NCBI GenBank assembly: GCA_946478845.1
Contig: CAMLDI010000081.1
Span: forward strand, 1 to 6,334
Direction: 5' to 3'
From: an uncultured Paenibacillaceae bacterium
GTDB lineage: Bacteria; Bacillota; Bacilli; Aneurinibacillales; Aneurinibacillaceae
Length of the DNA: 6,334 nucleotides
Shown: positions 1 to 5,304 of the stretch, in pieces
Position numbering within the stretch: position 1 is the first letter of the stretch
Layout: the number at the start of each line of letters is the position of its first letter
Notes under the pieces: generated by a model
Database searches by the model: none
Seen by the model: the letters and a program-made list of their open reading frames with translations, nothing else
Told to the model about the DNA's origin: nothing
Position numbers and translations under genes: made by a program

Positions 1-113
1 GTGAAGAGGTGCCGTGAGGCACATATCATCTGTATCCCATTGGGTCAGGAAGCGAGAGGTGGATGGTGGGGGGGCGTGAGGCACATATCATCTGTATCCC
101 AATGGGTCAGGAA
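1..113. repeat. Tandem repeat, 62-bp period, left edge
   Basis: Two copies of a 39-bp segment (13-51 and 75-113) are identical except for one base, T or A, at the centre of the short palindrome CCCA-N-TGGG. They are separated by a purine-rich, G-rich spacer (52-74). A partial earlier unit is cut by the window edge, and similarity stops after position 113. In the first unit GTGCC-GTGA-GGCAC (9-22) can form a 5-bp stem; the second copy has lost this pairing. The same core recurs at the right edge of the window with a 59-bp period. No reading frame is evident. The array lies just ahead of the terminator at 155-199, so it may be transcribed in the 3' untranslated part of the gene to the left. Its function is unknown. 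Confidence 0.85.
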
Positions 114-154
114 TAGGGCTCGGTGATAGGGAAAGAATTAAACAAATTACTATG

Positions 155-199
155 AACTGAAATTTTTTACCTTAATAAATAAGGAATTTCGGTTTTTTT
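155..199 (+). terminator. Intrinsic terminator of an upstream gene
   Basis: The outer arms at 155-164 (AACTGAAATT) and 185-194 (AATTTCGGTT) pair with one G-T wobble. An inner stem CCTTA/TAAGG (170-174 with 180-184) closes a five-base loop, and an unpaired TTTTA lies on the left side. Seven T follow at 193-199, as expected for factor-independent termination on the plus strand. No gene end lies inside the window to its left, so it probably serves a gene beyond the left edge. It also insulates the YczI-like gene downstream. Confidence 0.7.
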
Positions 200-263
200 A
201 ATAGTGGATTAGATTAACGCTAGAAGAAATTACTATTTTTGTAACAAACAATATTCTTACAGA

Positions 264-272
264 TGATATGAT
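264..272 (+). promoter_or_regulatory. Candidate extended -10 promoter for the YczI-like gene
   Basis: TGATATGAT gives a TG-N extended -10 motif followed by TATGAT, five of six matches to TATAAT. No good -35 box lies 16-18 bp upstream, which fits an extended -10 promoter but makes the call tentative. Transcription would start near 279, about 34 bases before the ATG at 313. The in-frame ATG at 268 would then lie inside the promoter, which argues against that codon as the start. Confidence 0.35.
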
Positions 273-312
273 TAATCAAGGATTTATAGGAACTTGTAGG
301 AGGAGAAGAAGT

Positions 313-543
313 ATGCTTAAAATATTAAGAATAATCTTAGCGGTAATTGTTATTGTAATAGCCGTTTTTAGTATAATCATTCAAAACTTTGTGGCTATGC
401 CATTTTTGATGTTGTTATTAAGTGTTTTTATGTTGGTGTCAGGATTAATTGAATATCAAAAAGACAAAAAAGGTTTCTGGCTTTATATTATAGTTTCTAT
501 TTTTATTTTTTTGGTTGCTATACTTGGATACTTTTTAAACTAA
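313..543 (+). CDS. YczI-like small membrane protein (DUF3953 family)
   Basis: This is a 76-residue hydrophobic protein. The start at 313 is chosen because AGGAGGAG (298-305) sits 9 bases upstream of the ATG. A longer frame from ATG 268 has no ribosome site and would add a charged CRRRRS segment. Three membrane segments are visible: about residues 4-23 (IILAVIVIVIAVFSIII), 27-45 (MPFLMLLLSVFMLVSGLIE) and 55-75 (WLYIIVSIFIFLVAILGYFL). The loop EYQKDKKG between the second and third is positively charged. Length, segment layout and the middle motif (hydrophobic run, GLIE, basic loop) resemble Bacillus YczI/DUF3953 proteins, whose biochemical role is unknown to me. The family call is from recall. 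The gene after it begins 58 bases downstream with no clear terminator between, so the two may be cotranscribed. Confidence 0.75.
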   Translation: MLKILRIILAVIVIVIAVFSIIIQNFVAMPFLMLLLSVFMLVSGLIEYQKDKKGFWLYIIVSIFIFLVAILGYFLN

Positions 544-601
544 GGGGAGCATTAATTTATTTTAGGGATGCAAATATGCTTAATAAAAGAGAGGTGCTTA
601 A

Positions 602-1150
602 ATGCAAAAAAGCTTATTATCTATAATTTCAGCAATTGTAATATTAATCTTTATATCTGTTTTCTGGGTTAAGTTAGAGAAATCAGATTCTTATTCAGAA
701 CCTCACGAAGCATTATTTGCAATTGATAAAAATTTATTGTTAATTTCCGCCTATAAGATAAATGATAAAGCTCTCTTCTTTTTCATTAAAGATAAAAATA
801 ATTTAGGTGCTACTTATGTTCAAAAGAGTCCCTTTGGATGGAAATCAGGAATGCTTACTTGTAGTCCAATGAACAACGAGAGAAGTTATGAAACTTTGTC
901 CGGATATCAAGGACATGGAGAAAACCTAATCTATGGATTAATTAAGCATGGTGATGATCGACTTATCCAAATAGGTGAAAATACAGCTACTATTCTTAAT
1001 TTAGCAATGTTATCACCAAGTGAAGTAGCAAAATATCGATTAGAGGGTCTGTATATTTGGTATTTTGAAAGTGATACATTTCTTAATGAAGGGGAAATAA
1101 AACTAATAAATAAAAATACTAAAGACGTATTAGATATCATTAATTTATGA
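602..1150 (+). CDS. Membrane-anchored hypothetical protein
   Basis: This 182-residue protein starts at ATG 602 with GAGGTG (591-596) five bases upstream. Residues about 4-24 form one hydrophobic segment (LLSIISAIVILIFISVFWVKL) after a short basic start, so it is either an N-terminal anchor or an uncleaved signal. There is no lipobox cysteine. The remainder (about 25-182) is polar and mixed in character and would lie outside the cell if the anchor is N-in. Notable stretches are PHEALFAIDKNLL near residue 35, SGYQGHGENLIYGLIKHGDDR around 100-120, and EGLYIWYFESD followed by EGEIKLINKNT near the C-terminus. I cannot assign a family or function. It seems intact and closes with TGA. It lies 58 bases after the YczI-like gene in the same direction, so a shared transcript is possible. 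Confidence 0.75.
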   Translation: MQKSLLSIISAIVILIFISVFWVKLEKSDSYSEPHEALFAIDKNLLLISAYKINDKALFFFIKDKNNLGATYVQKSPFGWKSGMLTCSPMNNERSYETLSGYQGHGENLIYGLIKHGDDRLIQIGENTATILNLAMLSPSEVAKYRLEGLYIWYFESDTFLNEGEIKLINKNTKDVLDIINL

Positions 1151-1163
1151 AAAGCTTTAACAA

Positions 1164-1200
1164 CATGAGTAAAAGGGATAAAGACAGGAGAAGTGATGCC
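1164..1200 (+). repeat. Repeat pair, member 1 (partner at 2051-2084)
   Basis: The 21 bases from 1164 match those from 2051 at 19 positions; both begin CATGAGT and run through GGGATAAAGA. Weaker gapped similarity continues to a TGCC at 1197-1200 and 2081-2084. Member 1 could encode only a 21-residue peptide starting MSKRDKD and has no ribosome site, so it is more likely an intergenic repeat than a gene. Confidence 0.45.
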
Positions 1201-1422
1201 GGAAGCCTATTGATCATCTCTATCCTTTAATATTTAATTACATAAAACAGGATCGCTTAAAAGGGTTACCATAATGATTGGCATCTTGCTTATGGTACGT
1301 GGCTTGGATGGATAGGATGGGTCACTAATCCTTTAATGGAGAAAATAATAACTGTAAAATTAGCAGGTGCTGTTTTTAATGCTCAATGTTGGTGGTACTC
1401 GATAGCCTTCTTAATTGCCGAT

Positions 1423-1450
1423 ACCAATCAACATTCCCCTTCATAAAATA
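1423..1450 (+). promoter_or_regulatory. Candidate SigK/SigE-type promoter of ymaF
   Basis: ACC at 1423-1425 is followed after 16 bases by CATAAAATA at 1442-1450. This fits the B. subtilis SigK pattern (AC, 16-17 bases, CATA-NNN-TA). The -10 also resembles SigE (CATA with a T at the eighth position). Transcription would begin near 1457, just ahead of the ribosome site at 1465-1473. No sigma-A pair with proper spacing was found here. Mother-cell expression is inferred from this motif only. Confidence 0.45.
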
Positions 1451-1480
1451 TAAAATCATTGAATAGGGAGGGGAAAGAAA

Positions 1481-1864
1481 ATGAGAATACAGATAACAGG
1501 CCTTCTCATTGAATCCAATGGGCCTGGGCCTCAGCATTCTCACAACTTTTATATTTTGACCTGGGATAGCAGAACGGTTCACACTCATGCCTTTTCCGGG
1601 TATACTTCTATTGATGATGGACACTCACACTATTACTCTGGAAAAACAGAACCAGCACCAACTGGGGTGCCCCACGTTCATCAATATTATACAGTGACAA
1701 CGGTAAATGATGGTCATGACCACACAATAAGGGGAACGACAGGTCCCGCGATTTCGATGACAAATGGGGGCCATTACCATTATTTTGAAGGTTATACCAC
1801 CATTAATGGAACACAACCACATTCCCATAAGTATCGCGCTCAAACGGGGAATGAGATGGCTTAA
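1481..1864 (+). CDS. ymaF: YmaF family histidine-rich protein
   Basis: This is a 127-residue protein with a strong ribosome site, GGAGGGG (1467-1473), seven bases before ATG. It has no signal peptide or membrane segment. Nearly the whole chain is an irregular repeat built around seven HxH motifs at residues 19-21, 34-36, 48-50, 65-67, 79-81, 98-100 and 114-116, spaced 14-19 residues. Each is followed by aromatic residues (HNFY, HAFSG, HYYSG, HQYY, HYHYFEG) and often by a G-x-T turn. The opening ITGLLIES and the phrase SGKTEPAPTGV are what I recall as typical of the YmaF family. The function is unknown; the histidine pairs suggest metal binding, but no catalytic site is evident. In B. subtilis ymaF lies next to ymaG, a spore coat gene (recalled), and the promoter candidate here is of sporulation type. 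The gene is monocistronic by layout, closed by the hairpin at 1884-1910. Confidence 0.88.
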   Translation: MRIQITGLLIESNGPGPQHSHNFYILTWDSRTVHTHAFSGYTSIDDGHSHYYSGKTEPAPTGVPHVHQYYTVTTVNDGHDHTIRGTTGPAISMTNGGHYHYFEGYTTINGTQPHSHKYRAQTGNEMA

Positions 1865-1883
1865 GGATAATTTGAAAAGTAAT

Positions 1884-1910
1884 AAACCCCTCCAAAGTTT
1901 GGAGGGGTTT
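1884..1910 (+). terminator. Hairpin after ymaF, probable terminator
   Basis: AAACCCCTCC (1884-1893) pairs perfectly with GGAGGGGTTT (1901-1910) around AAAGTTT, 19 bases after the ymaF stop. The stem is GC-rich. Only three T follow before ACAC, so termination may be incomplete in either direction. Its position between two converging genes supports a terminator role. Confidence 0.7.
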
Positions 1911-2050
1911 ACACTAATTGAAGTACCTAAAAATATTTACTATTTTCTAATATATACTCCTTTAGGTTTATTAGGCCTTCTTGTAATTCTGTATTTTTTC
2001 GGAAAAATTGATAAAAACAAAAAATAATTTTAACAATTCTACTTTTTTTC

Positions 2051-2084
2051 CATGAGTGAAGGGGATAAAGATGATAAGGGTGCC
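2051..2084 (+). repeat. Repeat pair, member 2 (partner at 1164-1200)
   Basis: This segment matches 1164-1184 at 19 of its first 21 positions and then more weakly with small gaps to TGCC (2081-2084). It runs directly into the hairpin that ends swrC. The frame from ATG 2053 reads MSEGDKDDKG and overlaps the end of swrC on the other strand; it has no ribosome site. Confidence 0.45.
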
Positions 2085-2109
2085 AGTATGGTTACTACTG
2101 GCACCCTTA
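2075..2109 (-). terminator. Terminator hairpin of swrC
   Basis: AAGGGTGCCAGTA (2076-2088) pairs without mismatch with TACTGGCACCCTT (2096-2108) around a seven-base loop, and a T-A pair extends it by one. It starts seven bases beyond the swrC stop. On the minus strand the stem is followed by a moderately T-rich TCATCTTTAT rather than a pure T-run. Position and stem strength make it the likely transcript end of swrC. Confidence 0.75.
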
Positions 2110-2115
2110 ATCTCG

Positions 2116-5100
2116 TTAGTTTTCTTCTATTTCTTTACGATTTTTCTTAAATAGTTTTGATAGGACTTCATATACGATTGGCACAATAATTAAGGTTAAT
2201 AGGGTGGAACTTGCTAAGCCGCCCATTACCGTGATGCCAAGGGATTTAGAGATGAATCCGCCACCCCCATTGCCAAAGGCTAATGGGAGTAAAGCACCGA
2301 TTGTGGCGATGGCTGTCATGAGAATTGGGCGCAGCCTTGTTGCTCCTGCTTCGAGAATGGCCTCTCGCATTTCCATTCCATCCCGTTCCATGTGAATGAT
2401 GCGGTCTACGAGAACGATGGCGTTGGTGACAACAATCCCAATCAACATTAAGAGGCCCATCAGGACTGTAACGGATATGGTTTCTTCGGCAAAGTATAAG
2501 CCAATAAAGGAACCAATTACGGCAAATGGCAGGGAGAATAGAATGGTAAAGGGTGCAAGGCCTTCACCGAATGTAACCACCAGGATGAAGTATACAATAG
2601 CGATTGCAGCCACCATGGCGATTCCCAGCTGGGTAAATGTTTCGTTCATGTCTGCCACGACACCAGAAACACCCATTGTTACCCCTTTCGGGAGGGTTAG
2701 TTTTTCGATTGCTTCATCCACTTCAGCAGTCGCTTTAGAAATATCTTCATCTTTGATTTTTCCGGTGACTGTTGCGTAGTACTCCCCTTTGCTGCGGGCC
2801 AGGGTATTTAACGTGGTTCCTTTTTCAACTTTTACAAGTTCGGACAGTTTCATGGTTTGGCCCATAGGAGTTGTTACTTCTTTGGCTAACATGTCGTCAA
2901 TGGATTTTGGCGGTGCTGTTTGTTCATGTTGCACAATCACATCCATGGAATCCCCATTTTTTTCTACAGTGGAAATGACATCTTTTGTGGTATCCGGGTT
3001 AAGCATCATGATCACTTGTGCTGTGGTGAGACCGTGTTTCATTAATTCGTTTTGGTCTACGTTGAATGTGTATTCCACATAGGCATCTTTTGCGCTGGAA
3101 GAAACGTCTTCTAATCCTTTATTTTTTTCCATAACGCTTTCAACCATTTTTACAGCATTATTGAGTTTATCTAAATCTTCACTGTAGAACGTATAGCTAA
3201 GTTCATTGGAAGACATGGACATCATGGACATGCTCTGGCTTTTCCAGTTGCCTGATTGGCCAAGGTCAGCAAGGTATTTTTCAATCTTTTTGCGTTCTTC
3301 GGGGAAGTTTTCCATGTCTGGATCAAAGATGACGTACATGACGGCACCGCTTGCGCCGCCACCCATCATGGCTGACATGGGGTCCCCGTTTTTTGTTACA
3401 GATAGTTGAACGGTATCAATATCTTTATGTTTCAGCAATTTTTCTTCAACTACTTTAAGGTTTGCCAGTGTTTCCTCTTTTACCTCTCCGGTGCCAGGGG
3501 TGTAGGTTACATACATGACTTTCTCTTCTTCACTGCCCAGGAAACTAAAGCCGATTAAGGGGGTTAAGGCCACACTGCCGGCTAATAATAGCACCGCAAT
3601 AAGTGAAGTAATCACTTTATGGTTGAGGGTCCAGGTCAGAATTTTTTTGTAACCTTTTGCTAATTTACCAGGTTCTTTATGGCTTTTCTCTGTTTTTTCA
3701 CCATAAAGCTTCTTCTTAAATAAGAAGTGAGAAAGCGCTGGGACAATGGTTATGGCAACTACCAGTGAAGCACCAAGGGCAAAAGCGATGGTTAACCCAA
3801 AGGGCATAAACAACTCGCCAACCATTCCCCCCACAAAAACCAATGGGGCAAATACAGCAACGGTGACTAATGTTGAAGCCAGAATAGGCTTAAACATTTC
3901 AATGGTAGATTCACGGATGAGGGCACGGCCTGACAATTTTTCTCCTTTTAAATGGAGCCGCCGGTATATGTTTTCCACGACGACAATGGAGTCATCAATG
4001 ACACGGCCGATGGCTACCGTAACAGCCCCCACAGTCATGATATTCAGGGTAATATCCAACCAGTTTAAAAGCAATAAAGCCATAAAAACAGAAACTGGGA
4101 TGGAGACAATAGATATAATCGTAGATTTAAAATCACGGAGGAAGAGCAGGATAATTAATACGGCAATTAAACCGCCAAATACTGCTTTTTCAACCATCGT
4201 TGTGACGGATTCTTCAATGGGTTTTGCCTGGTCAAAGGTAACGTCGATTTTCATGCCATCCAGGTTTTTTTGTTCTTTTTTAATTAACTCTTTGACCTGG
4301 TTGACTACTTCAACGGTATTGGCCTGTTGCCCTTTGACAATTTGGATGGCAATGGCATTCTTGCCGTTTGTCCGTGAAACAGATTCCACTTTGCCAACCA
4401 CGTTAATCGTTGCAATATCCTTCAGTTTAACGAATGGAACTGGATTTGCCGCTGATGGGGTGACAGGTATCATCATTTCCTTTAATTCATCAGCAGTCAT
4501 AAACTTGCCGTCTACCGAGACAGCCTGTTCTCCTTCTTTAAATTCATAGAGTCCCAGGGAAACTGCCATATTGCTGGCCTGAATCATTTGCTTTACTTTA
4601 TCTTCTGTCAAGCCCAGTTCAGCCATTTTTTCTTTGTTATAGGTAAGTTCAACTTCCTGAATATGCTGTCCGGTAATGGTAGCCTGGGCAACCCCATCAA
4701 TTTTTTTGATTTTTGGAAGCAAAACCTCTTCTACTGTGGATGTGACGTTAACAATATCTTTTGTCGTAGCGCTTACGCTTAATGCAACCACAGGCATCAT
4801 GTTCATGTTAATGGCTGTAATGGTTGGTTTTTCTGCCTCTTTAGGTAGCGTTACATTGTCCAAGGCGGATTCTAGGGCGTCTTTGGCTTTGTCCATATCT
4901 ATGCCATACTCATATTCCACTTGGATACTTGCCATGTTAGAATATGAATTGGAATAAACGGCTTTTACGTCTTTTAACCCTTCAACGGCTTTTTCCATGG
5001 GCATAGACACCTTTTCCATAACTTGCTCAGGCGTAGCCCCTGGATATACGTCCATGACCATTAAATAGGGAATCGAAATGTCTGGCATCATTTCCATTTT

Positions 5101-5199
5101 CATTCTCATACCGGAATAAATGCCAGAGGCGGTAATAATGATTGTAAGTAACCAAACGGCTAGTTTATTCTTCAAAACAAAGTTTACTAAGTTTTTCAC
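2116..5199 (-). CDS. swrC: SwrC/YerP-like RND efflux pump
   Basis: This is a proton-driven efflux transporter of the resistance-nodulation-division superfamily in the cytoplasmic membrane, 1027 residues from GTG 5199. The order is typical: TM1 (about 13-31), porter domain to about 330, TM2-TM6 (about 340-492), TM7 (about 529-550), second porter domain, TM8-TM12 (about 858-1012). TM4 carries GRVIDDSIVVVENIYRR with the proton-relay pair Asp402-Asp403. TM10 carries GIVVTNAIVLVDR, with Asn926 where AcrB has part of its charge network. The start aligns residue for residue with B. subtilis SwrC as I recall it (NFVLKNKxAVWL); the upstream ATG at 5223 lacks a ribosome site, whereas AGGTG and AGGGG lie before the GTG. 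B. subtilis SwrC confers surfactin self-resistance and supports swarming; the substrate here is inferred. No membrane-fusion or outer-membrane partner is present, as expected in a Gram-positive. Unusual methionine clusters occur at residues 31-49, 132-135, 608-621 and 657-662. Confidence 0.93.
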   Translation of the reverse strand: MKNLVNFVLKNKLAVWLLTIIITASGIYSGMRMKMEMMPDISIPYLMVMDVYPGATPEQVMEKVSMPMEKAVEGLKDVKAVYSNSYSNMASIQVEYEYGIDMDKAKDALESALDNVTLPKEAEKPTITAINMNMMPVVALSVSATTKDIVNVTSTVEEVLLPKIKKIDGVAQATITGQHIQEVELTYNKEKMAELGLTEDKVKQMIQASNMAVSLGLYEFKEGEQAVSVDGKFMTADELKEMMIPVTPSAANPVPFVKLKDIATINVVGKVESVSRTNGKNAIAIQIVKGQQANTVEVVNQVKELIKKEQKNLDGMKIDVTFDQAKPIEESVTTMVEKAVFGGLIAVLIILLFLRDFKSTIISIVSIPVSVFMALLLLNWLDITLNIMTVGAVTVAIGRVIDDSIVVVENIYRRLHLKGEKLSGRALIRESTIEMFKPILASTLVTVAVFAPLVFVGGMVGELFMPFGLTIAFALGASLVVAITIVPALSHFLFKKKLYGEKTEKSHKEPGKLAKGYKKILTWTLNHKVITSLIAVLLLAGSVALTPLIGFSFLGSEEEKVMYVTYTPGTGEVKEETLANLKVVEEKLLKHKDIDTVQLSVTKNGDPMSAMMGGGASGAVMYVIFDPDMENFPEERKKIEKYLADLGQSGNWKSQSMSMMSMSSNELSYTFYSEDLDKLNNAVKMVESVMEKNKGLEDVSSSAKDAYVEYTFNVDQNELMKHGLTTAQVIMMLNPDTTKDVISTVEKNGDSMDVIVQHEQTAPPKSIDDMLAKEVTTPMGQTMKLSELVKVEKGTTLNTLARSKGEYYATVTGKIKDEDISKATAEVDEAIEKLTLPKGVTMGVSGVVADMNETFTQLGIAMVAAIAIVYFILVVTFGEGLAPFTILFSLPFAVIGSFIGLYFAEETISVTVLMGLLMLIGIVVTNAIVLVDRIIHMERDGMEMREAILEAGATRLRPILMTAIATIGALLPLAFGNGGGGFISKSLGITVMGGLASSTLLTLIIVPIVYEVLSKLFKKNRKEIEEN

Positions 5200-5204
5200 T
5201 GTTA

Positions 5205-5220
5205 CACCTACCCCTACCTT
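5205..5220 (-). promoter_or_regulatory. Ribosome site that decides the swrC start
   Basis: On the minus strand the stretch reads AAGGTAGGGGTAGGTG. AGGTG ends five bases and AGGGG eleven bases before GTG 5199. The alternative ATG at 5223 overlaps the start of this stretch, has no purine-rich site of its own, and would leave a leader of only about 17 bases from the predicted transcript start. Confidence 0.6.
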
Positions 5221-5222
5221 CA

Positions 5223-5251
5223 TTGACTTACACGACTCATTTATTTATAAT
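5223..5251 (+). promoter_or_regulatory. Sigma-A promoter of the TetR-family regulator
   Basis: TTGACT (5223-5228), a 17-base spacer and a perfect TATAAT (5246-5251) form a near-consensus plus-strand promoter. Transcription would start near 5258, inside the palindrome 5254-5267, so a bound repressor would block its own gene. The -35 box lies in the untranslated leader of swrC. Confidence 0.75.
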
Positions 5252-5275
5252 AATGACCAATTGGTCAGCTGTCAA
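5247..5275 (-). promoter_or_regulatory. Sigma-A promoter of swrC
   Basis: On the minus strand a perfect TTGACA (5275-5270), a 17-base spacer and TATTAT (5252-5247) make a near-consensus promoter. The spacer contains the whole palindrome 5254-5267. The predicted start near 5240 gives a leader of about 40 bases to GTG 5199. Its -10 shares five bases with the -10 of the divergent promoter, so both cannot be occupied at once. Confidence 0.8.
5254..5267. promoter_or_regulatory. Operator palindrome for the TetR-family regulator
   Basis: TGACCAATTGGTCA is a perfect 14-bp inverted repeat. It fills most of the -35/-10 spacer of the swrC promoter and covers the predicted transcript start of the regulator gene. 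TetR-family dimers bind such palindromes, typically in divergent promoter regions. Assignment to this regulator is inferred from position and symmetry. Confidence 0.75.
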
Positions 5276-5304
5276 TTAATTTGCCCTGGGAGCGATTGAA
5301 GAGA

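Larger units (their letters stand above)
1151..1480. other. Gene-poor stretch between the hypothetical gene and ymaF
   Basis: No convincing complete gene is present here. The stretch holds, in order: one member of a repeat pair (1164-1200); an imperfect long-range stem, AAAGGGATA (1172-1180) against TATCCTTT (1221-1228), which might be a weak terminator for the gene ending at 1150 but lacks a T-run; a stop-free, tryptophan-rich frame at 1261-1446 without a ribosome site; and the candidate promoter and ribosome site of ymaF (1423-1473). Confidence 0.6.

Noticed and set aside
1..113. CRISPR array at the left edge, and likewise at 6203-6334
   Set aside because: The whole period repeats, including the part that would be the spacer, and only one or two bases differ between copies. 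A CRISPR array would have unrelated spacers. No cas genes are nearby.
268..312. Longer start for the YczI-like gene at ATG 268
   Set aside because: There is no ribosome site before it, it overlaps a likely -10 box, and it adds an arginine-rich segment translated from the real ribosome site of the ATG at 313.
1376..1624. Minus-strand 82-codon frame, and another at 1625-1843, opposite ymaF
   Set aside because: Both are antisense to a gene with a strong ribosome site and a clear family repeat pattern, and neither has a ribosome site or a recognisable product.
3746..4549. 267-codon plus-strand open frame
   Set aside because: It lies entirely opposite the well-supported swrC gene. Its product is low in complexity (Met, Thr, Ser, Ile rich) with no recognisable domain, and it is a mirror of swrC codon use. 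The other plus-strand frames between 2204 and 4957 were rejected for the same reason.
5281..5304. TTG 5281 as start of the regulator
   Set aside because: No ribosome site precedes it, and the added PWERLKR residues come from the probable untranslated leader that contains GGGAG.
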